Positions 1 through 8,960 of a stretch of 64,000 bases of DNA are shown piece after piece; within the stretch, counting starts at the first letter, position 1; every line of letters begins with the position of its first letter. Source of the DNA: Leucobacter komagatae. Lineage in GTDB: Bacteria > Actinomycetota > Actinomycetes > Actinomycetales > Microbacteriaceae. Under the pieces are notes generated by a model. It did not search any database and was not told where the DNA came from. It worked only from the letters and a program-made list of their open reading frames with translations. Location: contig NZ_VFON01000001.1 of assembly GCF_006716085.1 (NCBI RefSeq), positions 2,046,001 to 2,110,000 on the forward strand, written 5' to 3'. A program made the translations under genes and the position numbers.

Positions 1-122
1 TTCACAGGAAGTTCATGAATACTGTTTGGCGGGGGATTAACGGGCGCGCCCGATTCTGGGGAATCGTGTGCGCCAGCACTCATGTGCCGACGCGCGCACT
101 GGGTGCGTCTAAGGGGGAATTC

Positions 123-1802
123 TTGCGCAGAAAAGCATTCCGGCAGCACGACACGATGTCGGACGAGGATCTACTCGGTGTGAGCAGAGCAGGCGACACC
201 GAGGCGTTCGCCGCGCTCTGGGAACGGCATCGGAAGGCCGGGCTCACCGCGGCGCGCAACATCGCGCCCTCGCTCGACCCAGAAGACGTCGTCTCAGACG
301 CCTACCTGCGAGTCTTTGAGCTCGTGCTTGACGGGCGCGGCCCGCAGGGGGCATTCCGCCCGTACCTGTACCAGGTCGTTCGGTCAGCGGCAGCCGACAG
401 GTTCCGCGCGGGCGAGCTGAGCGGCGTCGAGCTCCCCGACATCCCAGACCTGCACGAGACGGCTCCGTGGGAAGACAACGCGTTCGATCTGAACGCCGTC
501 ACCGAGGCCTTTGCGACGCTGACCCCGAGGTGGCAGGCGGTGCTTTGGTACACGGAGGTCGAGGGGCTCCCACCGCGCGAGGCGGCGAAGCACCTCGGGC
601 TCTCGGCAAACAGCACCTCCGCGCTCGCCGTGCGGGCGAAGGACGCGCTGAAGTCGGCGTGGGTCGAGGCGCACGTGAACCGCGAGCTCGCCGACGGGGC
701 TCACCGGTTCACGCTTGAGCACCTGCAGCGCTACCAGCGTGGCAAGCTCACCGCGCGGCTCACCCGGGAGGTCGAGGCGCACCTCGACGACTGCGAATCG
801 TGCGCCCTTGCGGCGGCCGAACACACGACGCTCAACCGCCAGCTCGGCCTCGTGCTGGCTTGGGTGAGCTTGGGCGGTGTTGGCGCGGGCGCGCTCGTCT
901 CGCAGCTCGGGCTCGCGGGCGGGGCAGGTGCGCTCGGCGCGAGCGCCAGCATTGCGAGCACCGGTGGAGCCGGGGCTGGCGCCGGGGTCGGCGGCGGCAT
1001 CGCCAGCGTAGGCGCCCCAGCGCTGGTCATCGGTGGCACGAGCGTGCTCGCCGTAGCGGCCGCGGGCGCAACAGCCCTCGCCCTCACCCTTGGAGGGCCT
1101 GCGGCGCCCCCGGTCTCCGATCAGCCCATTCCCTCTGAGCAGTCAGTGGCCGCAGGAGAGAATGAGGGGTCGCCGCCGGCGCCACCCGCGCAGCGCGGGC
1201 AGGCCAACCAGAACGATGACGACAGCGTCGAAGATGGTGCGGGCCTGGACGACAGTGTTGCGCCGACACCCCAGCCTCCCGCGCCGCTGCCCGAAGAGCC
1301 AGCGACGACCGAGGCGGTGCCGCCTGTCACACCACCGGTGACTCCGCCTGTGACACCACCGGTGAAACCGCCAGTCACTCCCCCGGTCAAGCCCCCGCTG
1401 GGCAAGGAAGACCCGTCAATCACCGTGACGCCCCTCGAAGCGTGCTTCAGCTCGAAGATGCGCGGGTGGGCAAACCGTGAGGGGTTTGTGCAGCTACGGG
1501 CTACGGCGGCGGGCGGTGAGCCCGTGCTCCTCGTAGCCGAGGTGCCGCTGGACGGTACGCCGTCCGAGGAGCCAGCCCTTGCGCCGGCAGCCGGCGCCCC
1601 GAAAGAGGGGTATTACGCCCGCACTGAGTCTGCTCACCTCGGAAACTGGTGGAAGGGGCCGGACCCAACTCAGCTTCCGGCTTGGGAGAAGGACCTCCAC
1701 GGTCTCACCCTGGAAGATGTCTTCTTGGAAATTCGGCTCGTCGTGCCCTCAGGCGACTTCTCACCGTGGCGGGAGGTCCCGGCGGGCGCGGCGTGCGCCT
1801 AG
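123..1802 (+). CDS. Membrane-tethered ECF-type sigma factor with C-terminal zinc anti-sigma motif and exported domain
   Basis: The N-terminus is an ECF sigma-70 factor: sigma2 at about residues 20-95 (ends in LYQVVRSAAADRF) and sigma4 at about 120-180 (PPREAAKHLGLSANSTSALA helix-turn-helix). It runs without a break into a zinc anti-sigma-like HLDDCESC (HxxxCxxC, about 220-227), a Gly/Ala-rich hydrophobic stretch, a membrane helix at about 296-325, an acidic linker, a TPPV/KPPV proline repeat and an unrecognised outside domain of about 125 residues. I infer a sigma factor carrying its own anti-sigma and membrane anchor, released on a signal. Start: TTG at 123 has an AGGGGG site five bases upstream; ATG at 156 and ATG at 15 are in-frame alternatives. 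Sigma-anti-sigma fusions are known among actinobacterial ECF groups; target promoters are unknown. Confidence 0.82.
   Translation: MRRKAFRQHDTMSDEDLLGVSRAGDTEAFAALWERHRKAGLTAARNIAPSLDPEDVVSDAYLRVFELVLDGRGPQGAFRPYLYQVVRSAAADRFRAGELSGVELPDIPDLHETAPWEDNAFDLNAVTEAFATLTPRWQAVLWYTEVEGLPPREAAKHLGLSANSTSALAVRAKDALKSAWVEAHVNRELADGAHRFTLEHLQRYQRGKLTARLTREVEAHLDDCESCALAAAEHTTLNRQLGLVLAWVSLGGVGAGALVSQLGLAGGAGALGASASIASTGGAGAGAGVGGGIASVGAPALVIGGTSVLAVAAAGATALALTLGGPAAPPVSDQPIPSEQSVAAGENEGSPPAPPAQRGQANQNDDDSVEDGAGLDDSVAPTPQPPAPLPEEPATTEAVPPVTPPVTPPVTPPVKPPVTPPVKPPLGKEDPSITVTPLEACFSSKMRGWANREGFVQLRATAAGGEPVLLVAEVPLDGTPSEEPALAPAAGAPKEGYYARTESAHLGNWWKGPDPTQLPAWEKDLHGLTLEDVFLEIRLVVPSGDFSPWREVPAGAACA
1317..1393 (+). 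repeat. In-frame proline-rich tandem repeat (TPPV/KPPV)
   Basis: Degenerate 12-base units (ccgcctgtcaca-like) encode repeated PPVT and PPVK blocks between the membrane helix and the outer domain of the sigma factor. Such a stretch is likely a cell-wall-spanning linker, and its copy number may vary between strains. Confidence 0.75.
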
Positions 1803-1845
1803 CGCTCTAGCGGCTGCCGTGCTTTAGCAGCTGCCGTCACAGGAA

Positions 1846-1876
1846 AAGCCCCGCTGAGCAGTGCTCAGCGGGGCTT
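1846..1876. terminator. Bidirectional intrinsic terminator between the sigma factor and sdhB
   Basis: A perfect stem (GCCCCGCTGAGC with its complement, extended by AA/TT) encloses a 3-base AGT loop. It lies between two converging genes. A-rich and T-containing flanks on the two sides let it serve both strands. Confidence 0.85.
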
Positions 1877-1894
1877 CTTCGTTGCAGCGTCTGG

Positions 1895-2662
1895 CTAGGC
1901 GGTGACGCCGGTGCGGATCGCGGCCTTGACCTCGGCAATAGCCTTGGTGACCTGGATGCCGCGGGGGCATGCCTCCGAGCAGTTGAAGGTGGTGCGGCAG
2001 CGCCACACGCCTTCCTTGTCGTTCAGGATGTCGAGGCGAACCTGCGCGTTGTCGTCACGCGAGTCGAAGATGAAGCGGTGCGCGTTCACGATCGCCGCGG
2101 GGCCGAAGTACTGGCCGTCGGTCCAGAAGACGGGGCACGACGTGGTGCACGCGGCGCAGAGGATGCACTTCGTGGTGTCGTCGAAGCGCTCGCGCGAAGC
2201 GATGTCCTGGATGCGCTCCTTGCCGGGCTCGGCCGGAGTGTTCGCGACGAGGAACGGCTGCACCTCGCGGAACGATGCGAAGAACGGCTCCATGTCGACG
2301 ATGAGGTCCTTCTCGAGGGGCAGGCCCTTGATCGCCTCAACGTAGATCGGCTTCGTGACGTCGAGGTCCTTCACGAGCGTCTTGCAGGCCAGGCGGTTGC
2401 GGCCGTTGATACGCATCGCGTCAGAACCACAGATGCCGTGCGCGCACGAGCGGCGGAACGACAGCGTGCCGTCCATGTCCCACTTGATCTTGTGCAGCGC
2501 ATCGAGGATGCGGTCGGTCGGGTACATCTCGACGTCAAAGTCTTCCCAGTACGCGTCGCGGCCCGACTCGGGGTCGAAGCGGCGAATCAGCAGGGTGACA
2601 TTGAACGGCTTGATCTCTTCAACGGCGTTCGAGCCGGGTGCCTCAGTGGTGACAGCACTCAT
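1895..2662 (-). CDS. sdhB: Succinate dehydrogenase iron-sulfur subunit
   Basis: This subunit passes electrons from the FAD of SdhA to the membrane quinone site (complex II, TCA cycle). All cluster ligands are visible: CAHGICGSD plus a later Cys for 2Fe-2S (about residues 73-93), CILCAACTTSCP for 4Fe-4S (about 166-177), and Cys residues in CRTTFNCSEACP for 3Fe-4S. At 255 residues it is the usual length. I start at the ATG that gives MSAVTTEAP, two bases after the sdhA stop, rather than at an upstream in-frame codon inside sdhA. It is the last gene of sdhCDAB and ends at a bidirectional terminator. Confidence 0.96.
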   Translation of the reverse strand: MSAVTTEAPGSNAVEEIKPFNVTLLIRRFDPESGRDAYWEDFDVEMYPTDRILDALHKIKWDMDGTLSFRRSCAHGICGSDAMRINGRNRLACKTLVKDLDVTKPIYVEAIKGLPLEKDLIVDMEPFFASFREVQPFLVANTPAEPGKERIQDIASRERFDDTTKCILCAACTTSCPVFWTDGQYFGPAAIVNAHRFIFDSRDDNAQVRLDILNDKEGVWRCRTTFNCSEACPRGIQVTKAIAEVKAAIRTGVTA

Positions 2663-2664
2663 AG

Positions 2665-4497
2665 TTAGTACTTCCTCTCCAGTGGCGGGTAGCGCAACTC
2701 GCCCTGCTCGTCCTTCAGCACGGTGACCGGCTTCCAATCCAGGCGGATGTGGTCCTCAGGGTTCGCCGAGTGCGGGTCGCCCGTGAGGTAGGCCATCGTG
2801 TGCTTCATGTAGTTCTCGTCATCGCGATCCGGGTAGTCGTCACGCATGTGGCCACCACGGCTCTCCTTGCGGTTGCGCGCCGTGTAGGTGAGCACCTCCG
2901 CAAGGTCGAGGAGGAAGCCGAGCTCAATCGCCTCAAGCAGGTCGGTGTTGTACCGCATTCCGCGATCCTGCACGCCGACGTTCTTGTAGCGCAGGCGCAG
3001 GTCGTGGATCACGCCGAGCACCTCGGTGAGCGACTCTTCGGTGCGGAACACCTGGGCGCCACGGTCCATGGCCTCCTGCAGCTCCCGGCGGATGTCCGAT
3101 ACGCGCTCGGTGCCGGTGCCGGTGCGGAAGCCCTCAACGAGCTCGCGAATCTCCTTCGCGGGGTCAGCGGGGAGGTCGACAAACGACGCGGTCTGCGCGT
3201 AGTCGGCCGCCGCGTTACCCGAGCGCTTGCCGAACACGTTGATGTCGAGCAGCGAGTTCGTGCCGAGACGGTTCGAGCCGTGCACCGAGACGCACGCGCA
3301 CTCGCCAGCGGCGTAGAGCCCGGGAACGACGGTGTCGTTGTCCATGAGCACCTCTGCGTCAACGTTGGTCGGGATGCCGCCCATCGCGTAGTGCGCCGTC
3401 GGGAAGACCGGAACCGGCTCGACGACGGGGTCGACGCCGAGGTAGGTGCGCGCGAACTCGGTGATGTCCGGGAGCTTCGTCTCGAGCACCTCGGCACCCA
3501 GGTGGGTGCAATCGAGGTAGACGTAGTCCTTGTTCGGGCCGGCGCCGCGGCCGTCAAGCACTTCCTGCACCATCGATCGGGCGACGATGTCGCGGGGCGC
3601 GAGATCCTTAATCGTGGGCGCGTAGCGCTCCATGAAGCGCTCGCCGCTCGCGTTACGCAGAATCGCGCCCTCACCGCGGGCACCCTCGGTGAGGAGGATG
3701 CCGAGGCCGGCAAGTCCCGTCGGGTGGAACTGGTAGAACTCCATGTCCTCGAGCGGCAGGCCCTTGCGCCAGATGATGCCGACGCCGTCACCCGTGAGCG
3801 TGTGCGCGTTCGAGGTGGTCTTGAAGATCTTGCCGAAGCCACCGGTCGCGAACACGACCGACTTCGCCTGGAAGACGTGGAGCTGGCCGGTCGAGAGCTC
3901 GTAGGCGACGACGCCCGCGGGCTTGCGATCCTTGCCCTCGCCCGTCATCACGAGGTCGAGCACGTAGAACTCGTTGTGGAAGTTGATGCCGAGCTTCACG
4001 CAGTTCTGGAACAGCGTCTGAAGGATCATGTGCCCCGTGCGGTCAGCGGCGTAGCAGGCACGGCGAACCGCTGCCTTACCGTGGTCGCGGGTGTGGCCAC
4101 CGAAGCGGCGCTGGTCGATCTTACCGTCAGCCGTACGGTTGAACGGAAGGCCCATGTTCTCGAGGTCGATGACCGCGTCGATGGCTTCCTTCGCGAGAAT
4201 CTCAGCCGCGTCCTGGTCAACGAGGTAGTCGCCGCCCTTGACAGTGTCAAAGGTGTGCCACTCCCAGTTGTCTTCCTCAACGTTGGCGAGTGCTGCCGCC
4301 ATGCCACCCTGGGCAGCACCGGTGTGCGAACGGGTCGGGTATAGCTTCGAGATAACCGCGGTCTTGGCCTTGGGGCCAGCCTCGATTGCCGCGCGCATGC
4401 CCGCACCGCCAGCACCGACGATTACAACGTCGAACTGGTGATAGGTCACGCCATCCTTCACGGTGACGTCTTCGCCCTCATGAGTGTTCGTGGTCAC
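2665..4497 (-). CDS. sdhA: Succinate dehydrogenase flavoprotein subunit
   Basis: This is the catalytic subunit that oxidises succinate to fumarate with covalent FAD. The Rossmann motif [13 protein letters not shown] sits near residue 27, the flavinylation segment [13 protein letters not shown] near 56, and the substrate-site stretches HPTGLAG and [14 protein letters not shown] follow. Length is 610 residues, normal for the family. The start is GTG with an AAGGA site; the gene follows sdhD by about 47 bases and sits two bases before sdhB, so the operon is read sdhC-sdhD-sdhA-sdhB. Confidence 0.97.
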   Translation of the reverse strand: MTTNTHEGEDVTVKDGVTYHQFDVVIVGAGGAGMRAAIEAGPKAKTAVISKLYPTRSHTGAAQGGMAAALANVEEDNWEWHTFDTVKGGDYLVDQDAAEILAKEAIDAVIDLENMGLPFNRTADGKIDQRRFGGHTRDHGKAAVRRACYAADRTGHMILQTLFQNCVKLGINFHNEFYVLDLVMTGEGKDRKPAGVVAYELSTGQLHVFQAKSVVFATGGFGKIFKTTSNAHTLTGDGVGIIWRKGLPLEDMEFYQFHPTGLAGLGILLTEGARGEGAILRNASGERFMERYAPTIKDLAPRDIVARSMVQEVLDGRGAGPNKDYVYLDCTHLGAEVLETKLPDITEFARTYLGVDPVVEPVPVFPTAHYAMGGIPTNVDAEVLMDNDTVVPGLYAAGECACVSVHGSNRLGTNSLLDINVFGKRSGNAAADYAQTASFVDLPADPAKEIRELVEGFRTGTGTERVSDIRRELQEAMDRGAQVFRTEESLTEVLGVIHDLRLRYKNVGVQDRGMRYNTDLLEAIELGFLLDLAEVLTYTARNRKESRGGHMRDDYPDRDDENYMKHTMAYLTGDPHSANPEDHIRLDWKPVTVLKDEQGELRYPPLERKY

Positions 4498-4544
4498 TGG
4501 ATTCCTTACTTTCCGAATGCTTTACGTCTCGTGGTGCTCGGCAG

Positions 4545-4988
4545 TTACTTGACCGTGCAGAAGGAGGCTACGAGCGCGGGGTCGGCTCCGGCCGGGCACG
4601 GATCAAACGTAAAGATCACGAGCGTTCCGAGGAGGATGAGGAGTGCGGCGGAGAGCCACACGAGAGTGCGCAGAACCTTGTTCAGGCCGGGGCGCACGAC
4701 GTAGTCGTTCACAATCGTCCGCATGCCGTTGGCGCCGTGAATGAGGGCCAGCCACAGGAGCAGCAGGTCCCAGACCTTCCAGAACGGGTTCGCAAGCTTG
4801 CCGCCGACAAAGCCGAAGTCGATCGCGCTGATGCCGTCGCCGAGCATCAGGTTCGAGAAGAGGTGTCCGAACACGAGCACGACGAGCAGAACGCCCGACA
4901 CGCGCATGTAGATCCAGCCCCACTTCTCCCAGTTGGTGTTCTTCTTCGCCGGGCTCTTCGCGCGGGGCGCGTCAATTGTCATAGCCAT
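4545..4988 (-). CDS. sdhD: Succinate dehydrogenase membrane anchor subunit
   Basis: This is a small hydrophobic protein of 147 residues with three membrane helices (about 30-50, 70-90 and 108-130). The segment LALIHGANGMR matches the helix that carries the haem-ligand His in SdhD-type anchors. A charged N-terminal tail precedes helix 1. ATG with GGAG upstream; it starts 19 bases after the sdhC stop. With SdhC it anchors SdhAB and forms the menaquinone site. Confidence 0.92.
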   Translation of the reverse strand: MAMTIDAPRAKSPAKKNTNWEKWGWIYMRVSGVLLVVLVFGHLFSNLMLGDGISAIDFGFVGGKLANPFWKVWDLLLLWLALIHGANGMRTIVNDYVVRPGLNKVLRTLVWLSAALLILLGTLVIFTFDPCPAGADPALVASFCTVK

Positions 4989-5007
4989 GATTATTCTCCG
5001 CCCTCGC

Positions 5008-5424
5008 TTAGTGGCTGAACACGTTCATCAGGTGACGCGGCAGGAAGCCCGCCATCGTCACAGCCCACATGGCGATAACGACCCAGAACATCACCTTGTG
5101 ATACTTGGCGCCCTTGCTCCAGTAGTCGACGAGGATAATGCGCAGGCCGTTGAACGCGTGGAACACGATCGCCGCAACGAGCACGGACTCACCGAGACCC
5201 ATGATCGGCGTCTTGTAGGCGCTCATGACGGCGTTGTATGCCTCGGGGCTGACACGGATCAGCGCCGTATCGAGCACATGCACAAGCAAGAAGAAGAAGA
5301 TGGCAACACCGGTGATGCGGTGCAGCACCCAGGACCACATGCCCTCGTTGCCGCGGTAAAGCGTACCGCCGCGTTGGACTTTCTTCTTCGCCGCTGGAGC
5401 GGCTTCAGCTGGTAGGGCTGACAC
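5008..5424 (-). CDS. sdhC: Succinate dehydrogenase cytochrome b556 subunit
   Basis: This 138-residue protein has three membrane helices. The motif WSWVLHRITGVAIFFFLLVH is the SdhC signature (quinone-site Ser/Arg region), and FHAFNGLRIILVDY contains the haem-ligand His. Start is GTG with a strong AGGAGG site seven bases upstream. First gene of sdhCDAB; the 187 bases to the divergent manC must hold promoters for both. Confidence 0.93.
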   Translation of the reverse strand: MSALPAEAAPAAKKKVQRGGTLYRGNEGMWSWVLHRITGVAIFFFLLVHVLDTALIRVSPEAYNAVMSAYKTPIMGLGESVLVAAIVFHAFNGLRIILVDYWSKGAKYHKVMFWVVIAMWAVTMAGFLPRHLMNVFSH

Positions 5425-5611
5425 GAGCTTCCTCCTTGGTCGTCACGCTGCAAAGTCAACATTCTTGTGAGGAGGCACCCGATATGCGGGCACGCCACAT
5501 TGCTGAGAATTCTCTGCGACTTCCATTATGGCACTCTCTCGGGGTGTCTCGAACACATAGTCGCGCGTCGGCATTACACATCCGCCCATCTGCGTTCATT
5601 AGGGTGGCATC

Positions 5612-6733
5612 ATGACCTCTCCGAATCCCGCACTCGACCGCCTCACCTGCGTTATCCCCGCGGGCGGCGTCGGGTCGCGCCTCTGGCCGCTCTCCCGCGC
5701 GAACGCGCCGAAGTTTCTCCTCGACCTCACGGGCGCGGGCGATTCGCTGCTGTCCGCGACGTGGACGCGGCTCACCCCGCTCGCTCCGCCCGAGCGGATG
5801 ATGGTCGTCACCGGAAATGCGCACCGGGAGTCCGTGCTCGCGCAGCTTCCCGACATCCTCCCGGAGAATCTCGTGACCGAGAGCGAGCCCAAGGACTCGT
5901 CGGCTGCGATCGGCCTCGCCGCCGCGATCCTTGAGCTGCGCGACCCCGACGCGATCCTTGGGTCGTTCGCCGCCGACCACGTGATCCGCGGTGACGTGCT
6001 GTTCCGTCGCGCGGTCGCAACGGCGGTGCGCGCGGCCGACCAGGGATACATCGCGACGATCGGGATCCACCCGACCCATGCCGCCACCGGCTTCGGATAC
6101 ATTTCGTGTGGCGAGGCCCGCACCGACCTCGCGCCGTTCGACCTCTACGACGTCACCGAGTTCGTCGAGAAGCCCGACGCGGCGACCGCCGAGGGCTACC
6201 TCAAGGCGGGCGGCTACCTCTGGAACGCCGGCATGTTCATCGCCAAGGCCTCGGTGCTGCTTGAGCAGATGGCGCTGTCTGAGCCCGAGCTCGTCGACGC
6301 GCTGCGCGAGATCGCGGCTTCCTGGGGTAAGAAGCGGGGCGCTGAGGTGCGTGAGCGGCTGTGGCCAACGCTGCCGAAGATTGCGATCGACTACTCCGTC
6401 GCAGAGCCCGCTGCCGCGGCCGGCAAGATGGTGTGCGTCGCGGCACACTTCGAGTGGGACGACGTCGGAGACTTCGCCTCCGTCGCGAACCTGCTCACCC
6501 GGGGCCGCCCGTCTGACCTCGCCGTGCTCGGCGACGGCGCCCAGGTGCTGTCGGACGCGTCGAGCGGCATCGTCGTCTCCGAGAGCGACCGCCTCGTCGC
6601 GCTCGTCGGTATGGAGGACGTCGTGGTTGTCGACACCGCCGACGTGCTGCTCGTCACGACGAAGGATCGGGCGCAAGACGTGAAAAAGCTCGTTGAGCGC
6701 ATGAAGGTCTCGGGCGGCGGCCACCTCCTCTAG
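5612..6733 (+). CDS. manC: Mannose-1-phosphate guanylyltransferase
   Basis: This enzyme makes GDP-mannose from mannose-1-phosphate and GTP for wall glycans, lipomannans and glycosylation. The nucleotidyltransferase signature VIPAGGVGSRLWPLSR is at about residues 14-29, followed by a PKF-type Lys and the later FVEKPD and WNAGMFI motifs. At 373 residues it lacks the C-terminal isomerase domain of bifunctional ManC/AlgA, so it is the monofunctional form common in actinobacteria. The ATG has AGGGTGG upstream and diverges from sdhC. Confidence 0.93.
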   Translation: MTSPNPALDRLTCVIPAGGVGSRLWPLSRANAPKFLLDLTGAGDSLLSATWTRLTPLAPPERMMVVTGNAHRESVLAQLPDILPENLVTESEPKDSSAAIGLAAAILELRDPDAILGSFAADHVIRGDVLFRRAVATAVRAADQGYIATIGIHPTHAATGFGYISCGEARTDLAPFDLYDVTEFVEKPDAATAEGYLKAGGYLWNAGMFIAKASVLLEQMALSEPELVDALREIAASWGKKRGAEVRERLWPTLPKIAIDYSVAEPAAAAGKMVCVAAHFEWDDVGDFASVANLLTRGRPSDLAVLGDGAQVLSDASSGIVVSESDRLVALVGMEDVVVVDTADVLLVTTKDRAQDVKKLVERMKVSGGGHLL

Positions 6734-7039
6734 GCCCACCGCGGCGCCCGCTCCGCCGCCCCCTCTGCCGCCCCCTCTGCCGCCCCCTGGTCCGGCCCAG
6801 CCCACTCTGCCCCTAGCCCGCCCTGCCCCGCCGCGGCCCTCCAGCGGCCGATGCACCCGCTTGTGACCGTTTCACCCGCTTTTTCGGCCTGCAACCCGGG
6901 TGAATCGGTGCAACCCGGGTGAATCGGTCGCTGCACGGCGGCTCGAAGTGGGCGAGGCGGGTGAGGCGCGGCCGGCCCGCCAGAAACGGCCCGTTGCACG
7001 CCGCTCCGAGGCGCCGGCGCGACGGAGTAGACTGTCCGG
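6734..7039. other. 306-base gap between manC and aspS with short repeats
   Basis: No gene is seen. It holds a C-rich tandem (gccgccccctct units, about 6758-6791), then a 19-base tandem repeat, then about 110 bases that must include the aspS promoter. No convincing terminator stem for manC was found. Confidence 0.6.
6891..6928. repeat. Two perfect 19-base direct repeats upstream of aspS
   Basis: gcaacccgggtgaatcggt occurs twice head to tail (6891-6909 and 6910-6928). Each copy contains GGGTGAATCGGT, the inverse of GACCGTTTCACCC about 25 bases upstream (about 6866-6878), so three related half-sites lie within 65 bases. Possible operator cluster. Confidence 0.7.
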
Positions 7040-8383
7040 GTGACTGAGCGTGTATTGATTAAGGACCTGGCCGCACGCGTTGACGGCCCCGTACGCGTAT
7101 CCGGCTGGGTTGAGAAGGTACGCGACCAGCGGTACGTGCAGTTTGTCGTGCTCCGCGACGAGTCGGGCGCAGTGCAGCTCGTCAACGGCGGCGTGCTTCG
7201 CGAGCCCGACCCCGAGAACCCGCGCTCCGACATCCTCGTGCCCCGCACGACCACGATCTCCGAGCTCACCCACGGCACCTTCGTGACCGTTGAAGGTGAG
7301 CTGCAGCACAACGAGCGCGTGAAGCTCGGCGGCGTCGAGATTCAGATCGAGACCATCGAGGTTGTCACGAAGGCGCTGCCCGACAACCCGGTCGCCGACG
7401 ACTCGAACATCGATGTTCGTCTCGACTGGCGCTTCCTTGACCTCCGCCGCCCCGAGCAGAACCTCGTGTTCCGGGTGCAGACGACCTTCCTGCACGCGCT
7501 GCGTAACGTCTGGGTCGACCGCGGCTTCATCGAGATTCAGACCCCGAAGCTCATGGCGTCGGCGTCGGAGTCCCGCGCAGAGCTCTTCGAGGTCGAGTAC
7601 TTCGAGGGCAAGGCGTTCCTCGCGCAGAGCCCCCAGTTCTTCAAGCAGATGGCGCAGGCTGCCGGCTTCGGCGGCATCTTCGAGGTCGGCCCAGCGTTCC
7701 GCGCCGACCACTCGTTCACCTCGCGCCACGCGACCGAGTTCACCTCGATCGACACCGAGCTCAGCTGGATCGACTCCCACGAGGACGTCATGGAGATCCA
7801 CGAAGAGCTCATCGTCGCGGGCCTCACCGCGGTGAAGGAGAAGCACGGCGAAGAGATTCAGAAGCTCTTCAACGTCGACCTGCAGGTTCCCTCCCGCCCG
7901 TTCCCGCGCATCCCCCTCGCTGAGGCGAAGGAGATCGTGAAGGCGCGCGGCTACGAGATTCCCCGCGCCGACGCAGACATGGACCCTGAGGGCGAGCGCC
8001 AGATCGCTGCCCACGTCAAGGAAGCGTTCGGCACGGACTTCGTGTTCATCACGGACTACGACGTCTCGATCCGCCCGTTCTACCACATGCGCAGCGAAGA
8101 GAACCCCGAGCTCACCAAGAGCTACGACCTCATCTACCGCGGCACCGAGATCTCGACGGGCGCGCAGCGCGAGCACCGCATTGAGGTGCTTGAGGCGCAG
8201 GCCCGCGACAAGGGGATGGACCCGGCAGAGCTCGGCTTCTACCTCGACTTCTTCCGCTACGGCATGCCGTCGCACGGTGGGTTCGGCATGGGCCTGAACC
8301 GCGTGCTCATGCTCATGCTTGAGCAGCCCTCGATCCGCGAGACGACGTACCTGTTCCGCGGCCCGAACCGCCTGCTCCCGTAG
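7040..8383 (+). CDS. aspS: Aspartyl-tRNA synthetase, archaeal-type (probably non-discriminating)
   Basis: This class II synthetase charges tRNA-Asp and, if non-discriminating, tRNA-Asn. An N-terminal OB fold (VRVSGWVEKVRDQRYVQFV) binds the anticodon; motif 2 is in FEVGPAFRAD and motif 3 in GGFGMGLNRVLMLML near the C-terminus. At 447 residues it lacks the roughly 130-residue GAD insertion of ordinary bacterial AspRS (about 590 residues) and belongs to the short archaeal-type group. If it charges tRNA-Asn, GatCAB must complete Asn-tRNA formation. Start is GTG. Confidence 0.93.
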   Translation: MTERVLIKDLAARVDGPVRVSGWVEKVRDQRYVQFVVLRDESGAVQLVNGGVLREPDPENPRSDILVPRTTTISELTHGTFVTVEGELQHNERVKLGGVEIQIETIEVVTKALPDNPVADDSNIDVRLDWRFLDLRRPEQNLVFRVQTTFLHALRNVWVDRGFIEIQTPKLMASASESRAELFEVEYFEGKAFLAQSPQFFKQMAQAAGFGGIFEVGPAFRADHSFTSRHATEFTSIDTELSWIDSHEDVMEIHEELIVAGLTAVKEKHGEEIQKLFNVDLQVPSRPFPRIPLAEAKEIVKARGYEIPRADADMDPEGERQIAAHVKEAFGTDFVFITDYDVSIRPFYHMRSEENPELTKSYDLIYRGTEISTGAQREHRIEVLEAQARDKGMDPAELGFYLDFFRYGMPSHGGFGMGLNRVLMLMLEQPSIRETTYLFRGPNRLLP

Positions 8384-8403
8384 CAAGGAACACGGAACAA
8401 CAC

Positions 8404-8447
8404 CTGAGTGAGGCCCCCATGCGCTAGGCGCTGGGGGCCTCACTCAG
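8404..8447. terminator. Bidirectional terminator of aspS and the SipW operon
   Basis: A perfect 16-bp stem (CTGAGTGAGGCCCCCA and its complement) encloses a 12-base loop. The stop codon of the converging gene (8424-8426) lies in the loop, and one arm encodes its last residues. Confidence 0.88.
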
Positions 8448-8960
8448 TGTGCAGGTCGGGTTTAAGCCGGCGAGGCCCATCGTCGCGGTGGCGACGAGCC
8501 ACGAGGATCGCCATCCGCCCGGACCGATGAAGCGGACGGCGACAGTGGAGGTGCCGCCGAGCAGACCCCCAAGGAGTCCGCCGCTCGCGACCGTCGAGTA
8601 GGCGGCCGGGGTCCCTGAGGTCGACACATTGCCGAGCAGCGCGGCGGTGAGCGGCAAGAGGAGCCCGCCTGTCGAGTAGCCGAACTCGGCCTGGGTGAGC
8701 GTATACCCGGTCGCGGTTGCCGGCGCCCGCCAGTTCACGGTGACCGTGGGCGAGAGCCCCAGAGGTCCGGGGGTCGTGACGCACGCCGCCGTGCTGACCG
8801 GCGTGGGCACCTTCAGCGCGGTGAATGAACCCTGTGCCGCCTCAGCATCCGCCCACGCGGCCTCGGTTTCGTCCGCGCCCGGGGCCAGCCCAAGCAGCAG
8901 CGCGAGTGGCAGAGTCGCGGCAAGCGCTCGGCGCAGAACCGACCGGGGCCGCGAGCTCAT
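8424..8960 (-). CDS. Exported protein with SipW-type signal
   Basis: 178 residues. The N-terminus has basic residues, a hydrophobic run (LAATLPLALLLGLAPG) and then ETEAAWADAEAAQGSFTA, the AAW-D-E-x-x-G-x-F pattern shared with the two proteins upstream in the operon and typical of TasA/CotN-type substrates cleaved by SipW signal peptidases. The mature part is Gly/Ala/Ser/Thr-rich with two Cys (AACVTTPG and NPTCTL) that may form a disulfide. No domain recognised; likely a surface or pilus-like subunit. Start overlaps the upstream stop by four bases (ATGA). Confidence 0.75.
   Translation of the reverse strand: MSSRPRSVLRRALAATLPLALLLGLAPGADETEAAWADAEAAQGSFTALKVPTPVSTAACVTTPGPLGLSPTVTVNWRAPATATGYTLTQAEFGYSTGGLLLPLTAALLGNVSTSGTPAAYSTVASGGLLGGLLGGTSTVAVRFIGPGGWRSSWLVATATMGLAGLNPTCTLSEAPSA

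Noticed and set aside
15..122. N-terminal extension of the sigma factor from ATG at 15
   Set aside because: The extra residues resemble no sigma N-terminus, while TTG at 123 has a well-spaced ribosome site.
2749..4344. 531-codon open frame opposite sdhA
   Set aside because: Shadow of a GC-rich coding sequence; the translation is Val/Arg/Glu-rich low complexity and sdhA is certain on the other strand.
6872..8443. 523-codon minus-strand frame over aspS
   Set aside because: Antisense to aspS, biased composition, no ribosome site or domain.
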